This document shows positions 1-11,845 of a DNA stretch of 64,000 nucleotides, piece by piece. Source of the stretch: Dimorphilus gyrociliatus (Eukaryota > Annelida > Polychaeta > Dinophilidae); assembly GCA_904063045.1 (NCBI GenBank), contig CAJFCJ010000001.1, positions 3,231,501 through 3,295,500 on the forward strand. Reading direction: 5' to 3'. Position 1 is the first letter of the stretch. Every line of letters starts with the position of its first letter. A program made the translations under genes and the position numbers. Below the pieces are notes generated by a model. It worked only from the letters and a program-made list of their open reading frames with translations, was not told the origin of the DNA and did not search any database.

Positions 1-1126
1 AATGTATTTTTAACGTCAAATTCTGCGACTGTTAAAAAGTCGATGTTGTGTGAACGAAAATGATAGAAAAAATATTGTCTTTGAGTTATAAAGGAAGGAA
101 TTAGAAGCATTTTATCCGTTTAAGTACTTTAACGAATGCACTGCGTTAAGGGGAGAGAATATTCTATTTATAAAGTGAGCTCTATAGTATATTTGACCTC
201 AAAGTCTAGCAACTCATTCTTCCGCTGCCAAACATTGATAATCATTGGGTGATCTCTGCTAATCCGATTAGCACCCTTCAATATAGTATTGTTTGTAAAG
301 GATTAAGCTTATTAGCGTTGGATAGCATATTTTCTACCAGCGTTTGATGGTCTAAATGGGTTGCTGAGTAAAGAATGTAATTTTTATGAAAGAGACTTTA
401 TTGTGTAACGTTTGGCGTAAAAGAAAACTCTTAAAGAGCTTCATAAATCAGAAAATCCCCAACAACTTTATCCTTTTATCTTCGCAAAAAAAAACTGTCT
501 CTTCAACGAAAGATAATTACCTGTCTTTTCTTATCTTGATTAATTTCGTTAATTTCTTTAGAATTCATGACTATCAACACGTTAAAATATCATGAATCTT
601 TGTAAAGAATGTAACATAAATTACTAAAAGACAATTGACATTTTTCCTGAAATGAACAGTTTAAGTAATTAAATTGAAAGCCTGATGTCAACATTATTTT
701 TTTATTATTAATACTTAAAGTATGTTTTTTTTTCATGTAAAATAGGATAAAAGTAACATTTTTATATAATATTATAGGTTTTAGAACATAAATATAGTCA
801 TATATTTACTGCATATATACACTTTACAGTATATATTTCATTTTTCTTAGATATCTAATAGACTGCACGTTATAAGCAATATGATACATACACACACATA
901 CACGCGTATATATGAACATTCTTAGTGCATATACAGCAAATATATATATACAGTATATAAGTATTTCAAGTATATCATGTACAACATATATATATATTCG
1001 TGCAATGAACAAGGCAATTACGCTTCATCAGCATTTTTTTCTACTCATTCACAACTCCAGTAATAAATTATTCCTCCTAGGTGTCGCTACCTTCAACCAA
1101 CCAACACTTGGCTCAAAACTATACGA
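1..1126. other. 5' flank of the serotonin-receptor gene, no gene seen
   Basis: No convincing coding sequence. The short open frames here have AT-rich, low-complexity composition and no recognisable domain. The stretch 160-370 is more balanced in base composition than its surroundings and holds the homeodomain-type palindrome annotated separately. From about 780 to 1000 it becomes AT/TA rich with two TATACAGTATA-like motifs. It probably carries promoter and 5' untranslated sequence for the receptor starting at 1127. Confidence 0.5.
258..305. promoter_or_regulatory. Candidate K50 (Otx/Goosecoid-type) homeodomain site cluster
   Basis: Positions 258-272 read GCTAATCCGATTAGC, a palindrome around one central base that contains TAATCCGATTA, the inverted-pair (P3) arrangement known to bind dimers of paired-class K50 homeodomains. 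A further half-site GGATTA lies at 300-305. The cluster is about 0.85 kb upstream of the receptor ATG in a patch without simple repeats. Function is inferred from the motif only. Confidence 0.35.
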
Positions 1127-3643
1127 ATGATAACATTAAACAATTGCATCGTTCTGGATTGGCAAAACGATAGTAATTCAACCATTGATGCTTACGAAGA
1201 TTCTCCTCCTACTTATCCAGCGTCGCTTTTATGCTTATTTTTAATTTCCGGCGTTATTGGAAATGTCTTAGTATGCCTGGCCGTTATCCGGGAAAAGAAG
1301 TTACATAACGTCACCAATTACTTCCTCATGTCCTTAGCAGTGGCGGATTTATTGGTCTCTTTATTAGTAATGCCAATAGCCATCGTTACAGTTATAAAAG
1401 GTAAAGAAAGTCATATTTTCACTACTTAATAAACTCAAGATGAAGTCTAGATAAAATAAATGTATGCTATAAATAAATATAAAAGTAAAACTACAGGCCG
1501 TAAAGTACTTCAAGATGTAAATATTCGTTACTTTCTTGAACAGGCTACTAATGAAGAAAAGCGTAAAAAGTATTATATTGTAACCTTGAAATGAATATTT
1601 TTTTTACCAACACTACGTTTATTAGCAGCAGCCTTCAGACTCTTAATTAAATCATATTCGCTATTCAATACTGTAAATGTAACTAGCTGCAATTCGCTGG
1701 ATATAAAAGTCATTTAAAAGCTAATTTTTTACTTAAATTTCTAACAAAAACAAAAATTATAAGAAGCTAAAAAAGAAACGAAACTTGAAATCAAAGTATA
1801 CTCAAGTTTAAACTGATTAACTTAATAACTTCATATCAGATTTACAGAATAATAATAAAGATACTAAATGAATCTCTCAAAACTCTGTTCTCGTTTTAGG
1901 ATCAACTAAAATAGGTTTACAAGATAAATATTCATTAAATTAACAATAACAACGAAATCCAGAATAAGATGAAGAAAACAACAGTAGAAGTAAAATTTGC
2001 TTTACGTATCACATACAAGCTAATTGAAGTAATTTAAATGTCAGGATATCAGCCACTCGGTGATTTAAGACAAACTATGTAGAACGTACTCCTTCTAAGA
2101 TCTATTGAAAGTTGAATTTCATTACAAGAATTATCGAATGGCCAACTTGGCTCCCATCTCTTTAAATTATGTTTTACGCCTTATTAGATAGTTGTATATT
2201 TGAATCAACGAACGCAAGTAGTTAGAAGAAACGTTTCAAATATATACACAGTATCTTATACTATACTATGAGCTCTTCAGTTTTTCTTTTATAAAGAAAT
2301 TATAATGTAGTATCCGTTTCAAATTGAGCGAGATGTCACTCCTAAATAACATATCGTGTTACCTTTCTTGAATTGAATGGAATTGCGTGAGGAATAAATT
2401 TTGAAGAAGGGATTAAAAGTAAGGAAAGAAAGAAGAAATCAATTTTGTACCCTGATTTTCTTTCCCTTAAAAGATTTAGCAGAAAAAAAATAGGAGAAAA
2501 ATATTCTTCCTTCACCTTTTCTTTTCCTATTTACCTTCCCTCCCTGCCTCCCTGCCTCCCCTCCCATTAGTCCTCTCTTCTCTTCATTTTCTTTTTTGTA
2601 TTTATATCAATACTTAGGGTAGTATTTAATCAGAATATTTTAATTAAAGTAAAGAAAGGTTGACTTTCAAAAGGTAATTAACCTCTTTTTTAAGTTTTAT
2701 AAAATTCAAATAAGGGAAAGGTTACAGCTTTCATAGATTTGTTGAGTGTTTTTTTCTCTTCATTGCGTAAAATAAGATTATATATTAGGGAAAGAATCAA
2801 GAGGGTAACGGAATATAATAAAGAATAGAGAATATTATAGAAAACTATATCCAGATTCGTTTTTTCCAATATCTGTAAAGAGAAATTTGATACATAACTG
2901 TCTAGTTTATTCTTAGGCAATAATTTCTCAACTAATTGTCGGTTTTCGGCTTAGAAACTATTAAGATTTTGTCTATTGTTGGAGAAGAGTACATAGTAAA
3001 ATAGTATATATATATAGAAACAGTACATCGCCTATAAAGTACATATACTGTCAAAATTAATGTATTCTAGTACTCGTAAATTCTTTCCGCTAAGAAAAGA
3101 AAACACAATTTGCTTATTTTTTCGTCTAAATATATATACTTTGATAGAAACTTACGACATAGAAAGCCTTAAATAAATAAGGAGAAAAATTATTTATAAT
3201 TATTAGTAATAGAAAAAAGAAATATATTTTTAAGAATATCCGGCTCATTTAAGACTAAATCAGAGATCGCAATGAGGTTATAACGGAAAATGTATTGAAA
3301 TGAAAGAGGAAGAGTCTGTAATTTAAAGAGTAAATTCTTCTAGATTAACGTTTATTATGTATACTAATGATTTTTACTTAAGTTAAATACTCCTTTCTCT
3401 CTCCCCCCTCATTCCTCCTTCCTCTCCCATGCTCTCCTATTTTTTCTCTCTCTCTTTCTCTTTCTCTCGCTTCTTCTCCCTCATTTTTTTAAAGTAAATT
3501 ACTTTTGTTAGCATTTAAAAGAATAATAATTAAGGTAAGGTAAATAAGCTAAACGAAAAAAGAAAAGTTAAAAGGCCACTCTTGAGAAAAGTCTTTTTTA
3601 TGATTCTTTCTCGTCCTCTACCTCACCTTAAATTCATATCCCG

Positions 3644-3684
<41 letters not shown>

Positions 3685-4264
3685 TATACTAATTTATATC
3701 TAAAGTTGCTATTCATTTTTTTTTAATTAACTTTATGATAAAAAGTTTATTATTTTTCAACAGTCTTGGATTTAAGCATATGTTTGTGTGCTCTGTGTGC
3801 AGCCCATATGCTTTGTTCTTTTTTCTATCATTTTTCTATATTTTTCCTCCTTTTCTACTTTCCTGCTTAATATCTATTCTCTCGCTTCTCTCATCAGCCA
3901 AACAACTTTAAAATCTAGTTCATTTTCTTTTTCCAGTATTAATATTTAAGCATCCCCCCTCCCTTCCTTTCAACTTTAATTATTTTCGTCTAAATCTTCT
4001 CTCTACTTCTCCTTCTCCGACTTCTTCTCCTCCGTCTTCTCCTTATCTTCCTTCGCCTTCTTCCTCTATTCATCCTACACACCTTACTCGTCGTACTCAT
4101 GATATAAAAAAGACATGGTTGTTAACGCTAATTTCAATTTAATTGGAAATGACAATGTCAATATCTCAGAATAAAGAGAGACGTAAATGAGATGTCTGTC
4201 TACCCTGTTATTTTATTTTATCTTTACGCTTTAAAGAGAAAAATAGAGATAGAGACAGATATGT

Positions 4265-4298
<34 letters not shown>

Positions 4299-7095
4299 GG
4301 AGAGCAGTATCTATGTCTAAATATACATTTTCCTCTGATTTATTTAAGTAAAGTAAAAGTTTTAATTTAGTTAAATGAATTGAATTTCTACATTATTATA
4401 ATATAAAAAAAAGTGTCATTAAGTGAAATTCGATATTTTGTATTTATTTTTGTTACAGTTTTCGGTTAGAGATGACTTTTTAAGTATAAAACTTAGAATT
4501 CTATTTTATTCCTTTTTCACTTATTACAATGAAATATAACTAGACATTTTTTTTAAATAAAAAGACTTCTATATATATTTTTTAATATTATATTTAGAAT
4601 TATATTCTATTTCTAGTCTAGAGGCAAATCAGAAGAAATCAAATATGATTTGAAGAGAAATTAGGATTATTATTTTCTTTATTGTTTTCATTCACCTTTT
4701 TTTCATTAAAGCTTCTTTAGTACATTTATATATTTCTATGTCCTTCGGAGATTTCTCTACTTTAAAAGAAATGACGAACTTTTAGATGAATGTTGAATAA
4801 AAAGTTATAAGCTTTATTCATTTTTTTGATTCTATTAAAGATACTAATGTTGATAATATCTTATAAAAAATATGAAAATATAATGACAATATATAAATTG
4901 ATCTCTTCAAATATCGATATTCTTTTAATTATTGTCATTTGCGTGATTGACAGTTCATCTACAATAAATCAATTTTCAATGATAAAGGCAAATTACTTTT
5001 TGCTAGGCGGGACAGCAACAACTTGCGCTCTCTGCGGTCTATTGTTATTTCACTTTCAAATTAGTCTCTCTAATAAACTGCTGATCTCCCTCATGCAGGC
5101 ATAAATCAAACTTAATTTGCTACTTTACTATCGGTTAGGCTTAAGTCTGATAAATACTTCATGAATATTTATAAGTTCTTAGGAAAACGATATTCCCACT
5201 GTAATTCGTCTTTGCGCTTTGCTGTTCTGATTGCTGTCGATCTAAATAGGCGCAAAAATACTCGTACATATTTCTATTGACTTTCCCAAGTGATATCTTG
5301 TTTTTTTGTCTTCTGTTTTTCTTTTTCCTTCTATTTTTTTGAAAGTTTGTATAAGAAATATAGAAAGGAAATTGCCACTAAACGGCTTGTATTAATTTAA
5401 TTGATTATTAAATTAGGTGTTTTCGCTATATTTACAGCTGTTTACGTGGTTACAGAGCTAAAAAAAAAGATCTTATATAGAAACAATGTAATGCTTTTCC
5501 TTTTACTTTGTTTTTTCGTTCAAGTAAAAATCTTTTAGTTAAAAATCAATCAATGAAAATCAATAAACAAGTCTTTATAGATGTTGAAATAGCTTCTGTC
5601 AATCGCTGATTCAAAAGTCTTTAAGTATATTGGGAATAAATCAATTAACTAATTATTAGAGTAGTGAAAAGATTAAAGGAACATCATAGAAATCAAAGAG
5701 TTATTTCATTATCTGAAGGGAATGGATCATAGAGGAAGAAAAAGAGATTTTCTAAGGCAATTTTTTTCAATGAATTATATAGGTTACGTAAAATGAGAAA
5801 AATGTACGCACTCGCTAAAACAAGTGTTATCCTTTCCTAAATTTGTTATTTTGTACTCTTTGCCATTCTCTTATTCATCTATGTATTCATTTATTCCTTT
5901 TTTCCTCTCTCTCTCTCTCTTTCTCTCTTTCTCTCCTTCTTTTTCTTTTCGAAAAGAATAGCTGTCTATTTTTTAAAATGATTAAGTATTATCTATGGAT
6001 AATTAATGATATAGTTAATTATATAAATTGTTTTAATTGGCTGTTCAAACGGGTTAGAGGAGACAAAACAACATTTGTAATAAAGATGTAAATTTTACAA
6101 AGATTTACACAAATGAATATTTAAATGTTAATTATAAAAATATTTCAGGATATTGGCCTTTTGGTTTCGAATTATGTGCTTTCTGGCAAGCTTCTGACGT
6201 AATGTTATGTACAGCTTCGATTATGCACATGTGTATCATCTCGTTAGACAGATATATTGGAATTCGCCATCCTCTACTAGCTGCGAGGCATAAGAGGAGA
6301 AATGCCGTTGCTTTCAAAATTATTATAGCTTGGATGTCGGCTATACTCATTAGTTCACCAATTCTAATTTTGGGATTTCTCGACTCATCATACGTTTTAC
6401 GCAATTCTCAATGCGGAATATTTAATTCAAATTTCTTAATATACGGATCATTAGCCGCTTTCTTCATTCCTCTCGTTATTATGCTTATAAGCTACGGTCT
6501 TACTGTTCACGTACTGGAAAGTCATAAAGTCAAGGTTAGTAGTAGATCGAGGAGATCCTGTAGTAGGCAACAGTCAGTTAACGGAGATAGGCGAACGCTT
6601 TTACAGGATCAAACGCGGCGCCAAACGCCGCGACTTCAAAAGCTAGTCAAAAAGCATCAAGTTGCGTTGAAAGCGGCTTCTTTATTATTACAAAAATCCA
6701 ATGAGAAAAGAACTATGGCGACAGTCAGAACGGAGCAGAAAGCTATCCGAGTTTTGGGAATAATTGTCGCCCTCTTCATCGCGTGCTGGGCGCCCTTTTT
6801 TACTTTAAACATTGTCTTGGGGGCGTGCAAAAGTTGTACTCCACCCCATCGGTCCGTATTGGAAGCTTTTCTCTGGCTAGGATATACGTCATCAACACTC
6901 AATCCACTCGTTTATACTCTCTTTAATAGGACTTTTAGAAAGACTTTTTTACAGATTTTAAGGTGCAAGCATAGTTCGAAAAAGAATAGCTCACTTTCAC
7001 AAACAACCGCACTACTAGCTGCTAATACTTTAAGATTGCGAGCTATGGTACCCAGGGCCAAACGATATCAAGAACATGCAGAGGTTAATTGTTGA
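1127..7095 (+). CDS. HTR2: 5-HT2-type serotonin receptor (class A GPCR), two exons
   Basis: Exons 1127-1400 and 6149-7095, joined in phase 1 (VIK/G/YWPFG), encode about 406 residues. Exon 1 holds a short glycosylatable N-terminus (NDSNST), TM1 with GNVLV and TM2 with LAVADLL. Exon 2 starts just before TM3 (QASDVMLC carries the amine-binding Asp), followed by [12 protein letters not shown] (DRY motif), TM5 ([15 protein letters not shown]), a short basic third loop, TM6 with ACWAPFF and TM7 with [15 protein letters not shown] (NPxxY). TASIMHMC before the DRY motif, a Cys in ECL2 followed by an NFLIYGS-type stretch, and [13 protein letters not shown] point to the 5-HT2 family, which couples to Gq. 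The subtype (2A-like or insect 2B-like) is not resolved. The start is the first ATG of the open frame; an upstream non-coding exon is possible. Confidence 0.9.
3649..3680. repeat. (TC)16 microsatellite
   Basis: A perfect TC dinucleotide run inside the serotonin-receptor intron. Confidence 0.95.
4265..4290. repeat. (AG)13 microsatellite
   Basis: A perfect AG dinucleotide run inside the serotonin-receptor intron, followed by a further GA-rich stretch to about 4305. Confidence 0.95.
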
Positions 7096-10000
7096 ATTTT
7101 CTTCTTCTCTTTTGTTATTTTATTTTAAACAAAAAAAAGATGAAATTTTAATCGGAAGATAAAAAAGATTTTTTTATTTTTTTTTAAAAAAAAAACCAAC
7201 AACAGCAAAAATGGAAAAAATATTCAAAATTAAAATAATACAATATATTTTCATAGAGAAAGTGAAAAAATATAGAAATTGATATAGTTCGTTTAATTAA
7301 CTCGCTTAATTAGGCATATAATTAGTTTTAACTTTCAAGGTTATTAGTACGTTCTTTTAAATATTTCGTGCTGGCAAAATTAAATCATATATACAATGGG
7401 CGTTGTACTTCCCCTCGAGTTTATTGTATTTACTATAAACCTTTAAGTATCATTTCTAGTTTCGAACTGATTTCTCTTTATGTTATTATTCTCTCTCTCT
7501 CTCTCTGCCTTCCTCCCTCCCTCCCTCCCTCCTTTTTCCTCTTTCTATCTTTCAAAATCAACTACTTATCGTGGGTCTTTTTTATTAAAGGTTCTTCTCC
7601 CAATCGTCTTTACCCTATATGTAAAGCCTTTAATTGAATCATAGATCAATTTTAAGCCCCGTATAAACTCACCCTTATTATATTTATGGACAAAGGAAGC
7701 TTGAGAAAATAGAATAAAATAGCTCACATATTCAACGCCTTTTCCAATTCTACTTAACCCTTCTCCTTCATCACCTTATCCACCTTCTTCCACATTTCCT
7801 TCTTATTTTATGTTTCTATTATACTTCAAATGTTTTAGCCTGTTCGATTTTTCAATTTCTGTTATATAGTACAATGGTTTCTAAAGGGAAAAAGAACTTC
7901 TAGCGTCTAAAGGTTGTTGTAGTTTTTTTTTGTTCATTAAGACGTTAAGACTTATCTTATGAAATAAGATATAAAAAGTAATTTTCCTACAAGCTCGGCT
8001 AATTTTCTTAAAGATGTTTATATATGTAGATATCTGAAAAATTGATACTATTTCATTTTTTTATCAATAATCTAAGATGTTTTATATAAACTGTAATATA
8101 TACAGTTGTTATTTTAACTTTTTTTTCGATCTAAAGACAAGTAGTAGATCTTATTATCCTCTCTCTCTCTCTCTCTCTCTTTTCTATACTACCTATCCAT
8201 CTTATATTTCACTATAAGAAAAAACAAAGATAATTTTTATTGAACATAAGAAATAAATTACCAACAACAACGTTGATAAAAAAATATATATAAGAGTTTC
8301 AAACATTTATATTACTGCTGTGTCTGTCGATTATTATATCCTGCTTAATAGATATTACATAGCACTTAAAAACATTAGAGGTATTTGCATATTGAATCCG
8401 GTGAGATATGTATTCCATTTACAATAACCACTGAAAAACTCGTTTTTGGATAGGAAAAAAAATAGACAATTTCTCTTTTTTTTCTTTTTATACAGTATAA
8501 ATGCCGTTGATATATATTTGTTGTTTTCCTCTTTCGGTTGTTTCTTACGTAACTTCCGTCATTATTCTTCTCTTTTTATATTCTACCATTGAATAGGCCA
8601 TTGTCAAGTTCATATTTGTATGCTCTCATACAAACTTATAGTGAGTATAAAAGTGATTTTATCGTCTCCTCATCCTCTTTTCGTTGATATTCTCATTGAA
8701 GGGAAGAAAATGGGGTATTAACTTACCTTCTCTAAAATAGGATTTACTCATATTTTTTATTAAAGTTGTATTAAATTTTCTTTCTTTTGTTGCTCTGAGA
8801 TTGCGGTTGAAAAACATAGTTTTGTATACCAACTTCCTGAGAAAGAGATAAAGACAGAGAGACAGAGAGAGAGGAAAAGAAATAAGAATCTAATATAATT
8901 TTCTTCCATTAGAGTAATTAATAAAGACGAATTAATACGAGAATCGTACAAAATTAATTATTCTAATTTGACTATCAACTTATTATTCTATTACTTCAAT
9001 CTGTATAAAATATACAAATAAACTGTTTATTAAAGGAATTTCTATATAATACAGGTAAGAGTATACTGTATATATTTATCCAACAATGCCGTATAATTGT
9101 ATACCTACTGTGAAATGAGTAGTTTAAGAATAAATAACTATTGGTTTCCAACTTAAATTTCTCACTTACCGCCAATTTACTTAATAGTCTTATTAAAGAG
9201 TATTTATAAGAAATTATCGGAAGTGAGAAAACCAATTCTCTGTCTATAACGATACAGGTAACATATATTGTATACCTTATAGAGAAAGAAGGAATATAAA
9301 TATCAAATATGACGTATTAGTATTAATATGTATATCTCATCTATACTGTATGTAGTATATAAATATAAATTTTGTATATCACTATCAATAAAGGAAGAGA
9401 ACTTGTGAATTATGAGATAGTACAAATGATAAATAAACAGTAACGTTCTTTTAATATTTCATAGCATTTTAAATAATAAAAAAGGTATAACTATAGTTTT
9501 TGCTTTCTTAGCAATTCCTATAATTCACTTATTCCTATTGCATGCTTTTAAAGGATTCATTTACAGAATCATGGTATTTCGAGCTAAAGTATAAATAGAA
9601 AATCACGATTTTACCTTCACTAGGCTTCATTTGAATTTTATTTTAACACATGATTTGGAAATCTCCAGATGTTACTAAAACTTATAGAAAGTATATAAAG
9701 GATGCAATATATATATATATATATATATACTGTACATGAGCTTAATCGAAGACTACTACTGTAATCTATTTCCAAGTTTTATTGCACTATCCTTAAAAGA
9801 TGTCATTTTGACTAAGTAAATGATTAATTCGATAGCTTTTTTTAACCTTAATTAAAGATAGAAAATAATTCTTTGTTGTTGGCTTTAAAAAAAAGAATAT
9901 TTTATTTTCGTCAAGTCTCATTTGTACTAAAAGATACTCTATTACATTCACACTATAAATATATATGCATATATACCTTTATTTCGAGATCTTATCCTTC

Positions 10001-11639
10001 ATCTTCCCTTCCCCCACACACAAACACACACACATACATACAAACTCTCTCTCTCTCTCTCTCTCTATCTATCTCTCCTGCCCCTGGCTCTTCCCCACCT
10101 TCTTTTCTACTTCGTTTTTGGCCATCTACCCATCTCATTCACTTCTCTTATTTTTAAAAGCTCTGTCTTGAGAAAAATAAATAATTTTTTCCTTTAAGGC
10201 GATAATACTCTTTAGCTATGCGAATAAAATGTCCAACTAATCCGTTTACTTGTAAGTAACAACAATTTCTAATCTCTCTTCATTCGCAGTTGGAATGTCG
10301 AAGGGTCTGATATAATGTACGCTATTATTGCGTCTATTTATTTATTAACGCCCTTTACGCATTGAGAATTTATTCCATTTCCTTATATTTCTTTCTCTTT
10401 CTCGTCTTACAGAAAAGAAATTTTTATTTGCATACAAAGAGCTTATTATAATTAAGCAATTAAATGGAATTACCAACTATAAAAAGCATCTACTTATTAT
10501 CTAAAATAAGACAAGTACTATTAGTAGACATTAAATAACGATCGTTTTGATTCTTTGTATTTTATCCTAAAATTTTCTATAAATAGTAAATTAGACAGGC
10601 AGACAGACAGATAGAGGGTTTTGGAGGGAAAGGAGAGAGAGAGTGTGTGTGTATGAGAGAGAGAGAGAGAGAGAGGAGTGTGAGGTAGAAGAGGAGGATG
10701 AATGAAAAGAGATATCTAACGAAACATCCTGGAAGAGAACAAAGCTAGGACAAAGAGTTTTATTTGAAGAAAATCACGTCTTAGAGGGGAAAATGGCAGA
10801 TTATAAACAATAGCACAATAGAATTAGCGAGAGGAAATAGTCCATGGGCCAAAGAAATTTTCACTAGTTTTCTCTTCTTTTTTGGTAAAATTTAAAATAG
10901 TTGAGAGAATATAGCATCTTTTAAAAGTTTCACGTACGTCGCCTTTAATTACGTTGGTTGGGAGTCGCAGGGAAACCTCCTTTTTGCTTAACAGTAAGGC
11001 TTTCGCAGCTTGTAAGCTAAAACATTAACCATAACAGCTGTAAAGGTTAGAGGAATTCTGGGAAAGAGTGAAAATACTGTATTCATTTGTATACAAATCC
11101 TAATGAATAGGAAATTGAAAAAACATTTCCAAAAACCGCAAAATAGTTTTAATCAATCGCACTGTCGCGTCACGCCGATAAGTCTTTTAGCCTTGACAAT
11201 CGAACTGTTTGGTAATATTATTCATAAAGGATCGAGTTCGATTTGCACCTCAATTTTCTCTCTTTCAGCCTCTCAACTACTAAAACTACGACGTCGTTGG
11301 TCTTACAAAGATTTTTACCCTTTCTCCCCCCTCTCTCCTATTCTATTCCACCTCCCACTACCGCCCCCATTACAATCTTATGCTTTTTAGATGAAAAAAG
11401 ACTCGTCGAATACAATGCGTTTTATCCTCGCGAGCCAATCGAAAGGGGCGAAATGTTATCCTTCTTAAGAAAAATTGTTTGGTTTAAATATTGCAAGACA
11501 ATTTTCCTTACTTTCTCTTCACGCCAACCTTTACTAATCAAATTTAGCTTTTTAATATACGAAAGAGACGCTATTTCTAATCAGAACATTTTATTATTGT
11601 ATCCTCTTACCCTAGCTGAAGGTGTACTCTATAATATTT

Positions 11640-11745
11640 CTTAATGATGACAATGCCCCTTTAAACCCCATTAATCCCTGCGCATGACTGGGCTAATTGT
11701 TGCGCGCAATCCATCATTTGAATCTTAATAATAATTTGCCTATTT
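11640..11745. promoter_or_regulatory. Candidate conserved non-coding element
   Basis: A patch without simple repeats in an otherwise low-complexity desert. It holds TAATCC (11672-11677, K50-type homeodomain half-site), GCTAATTG (homeodomain core TAATTG), the palindrome TTGCGCGCAA (11700-11709) and an AT-rich tail. The density of distinct binding-site-like words suggests an enhancer. There is no direct proof. Confidence 0.25.
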
Positions 11746-11811
11746 TTTCAATGCTTTTTATGTCTTTGTATGTTTTAATTATCTTTAAAGTTGAGTAACG
11801 CAGCAAAAGAT

Positions 11812-11814
<3 letters not shown>

Positions 11815-11842
<28 letters not shown>
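11815..11842. repeat. (GA)14 microsatellite
   Basis: A perfect GA run, followed by a G-rich stretch to about 11875. Confidence 0.95.

Positions 11843-11845
<3 letters not shown>

Larger units (their letters stand above)
1401..6148 (+). other. 4.7-kb intron of the serotonin-receptor gene
   Basis: Starts GTAAAG and ends TATTTCAG. It holds no recognisable exon on either strand. Contents are AT-rich sequence, pyrimidine-rich tracts (2510-2600, 3390-3480, 3820-4080), a (TC)16 run and a (AG)13 run. It is some 60 times longer than the typical intron in this window, so it may carry regulatory DNA. The 4826-5104 open frame shows no domain. Confidence 0.7.

Noticed and set aside
6657-6902. Minus-strand frame opposite the serotonin receptor (also 6132-6404)
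   Set aside because: Shadows of the receptor exon with no domain of their own.
11103-11644. Two overlapping plus-strand frames of 95 and 133 codons
   Set aside because: Composition is driven by pyrimidine tracts, and there is no domain, signal peptide or splice support.
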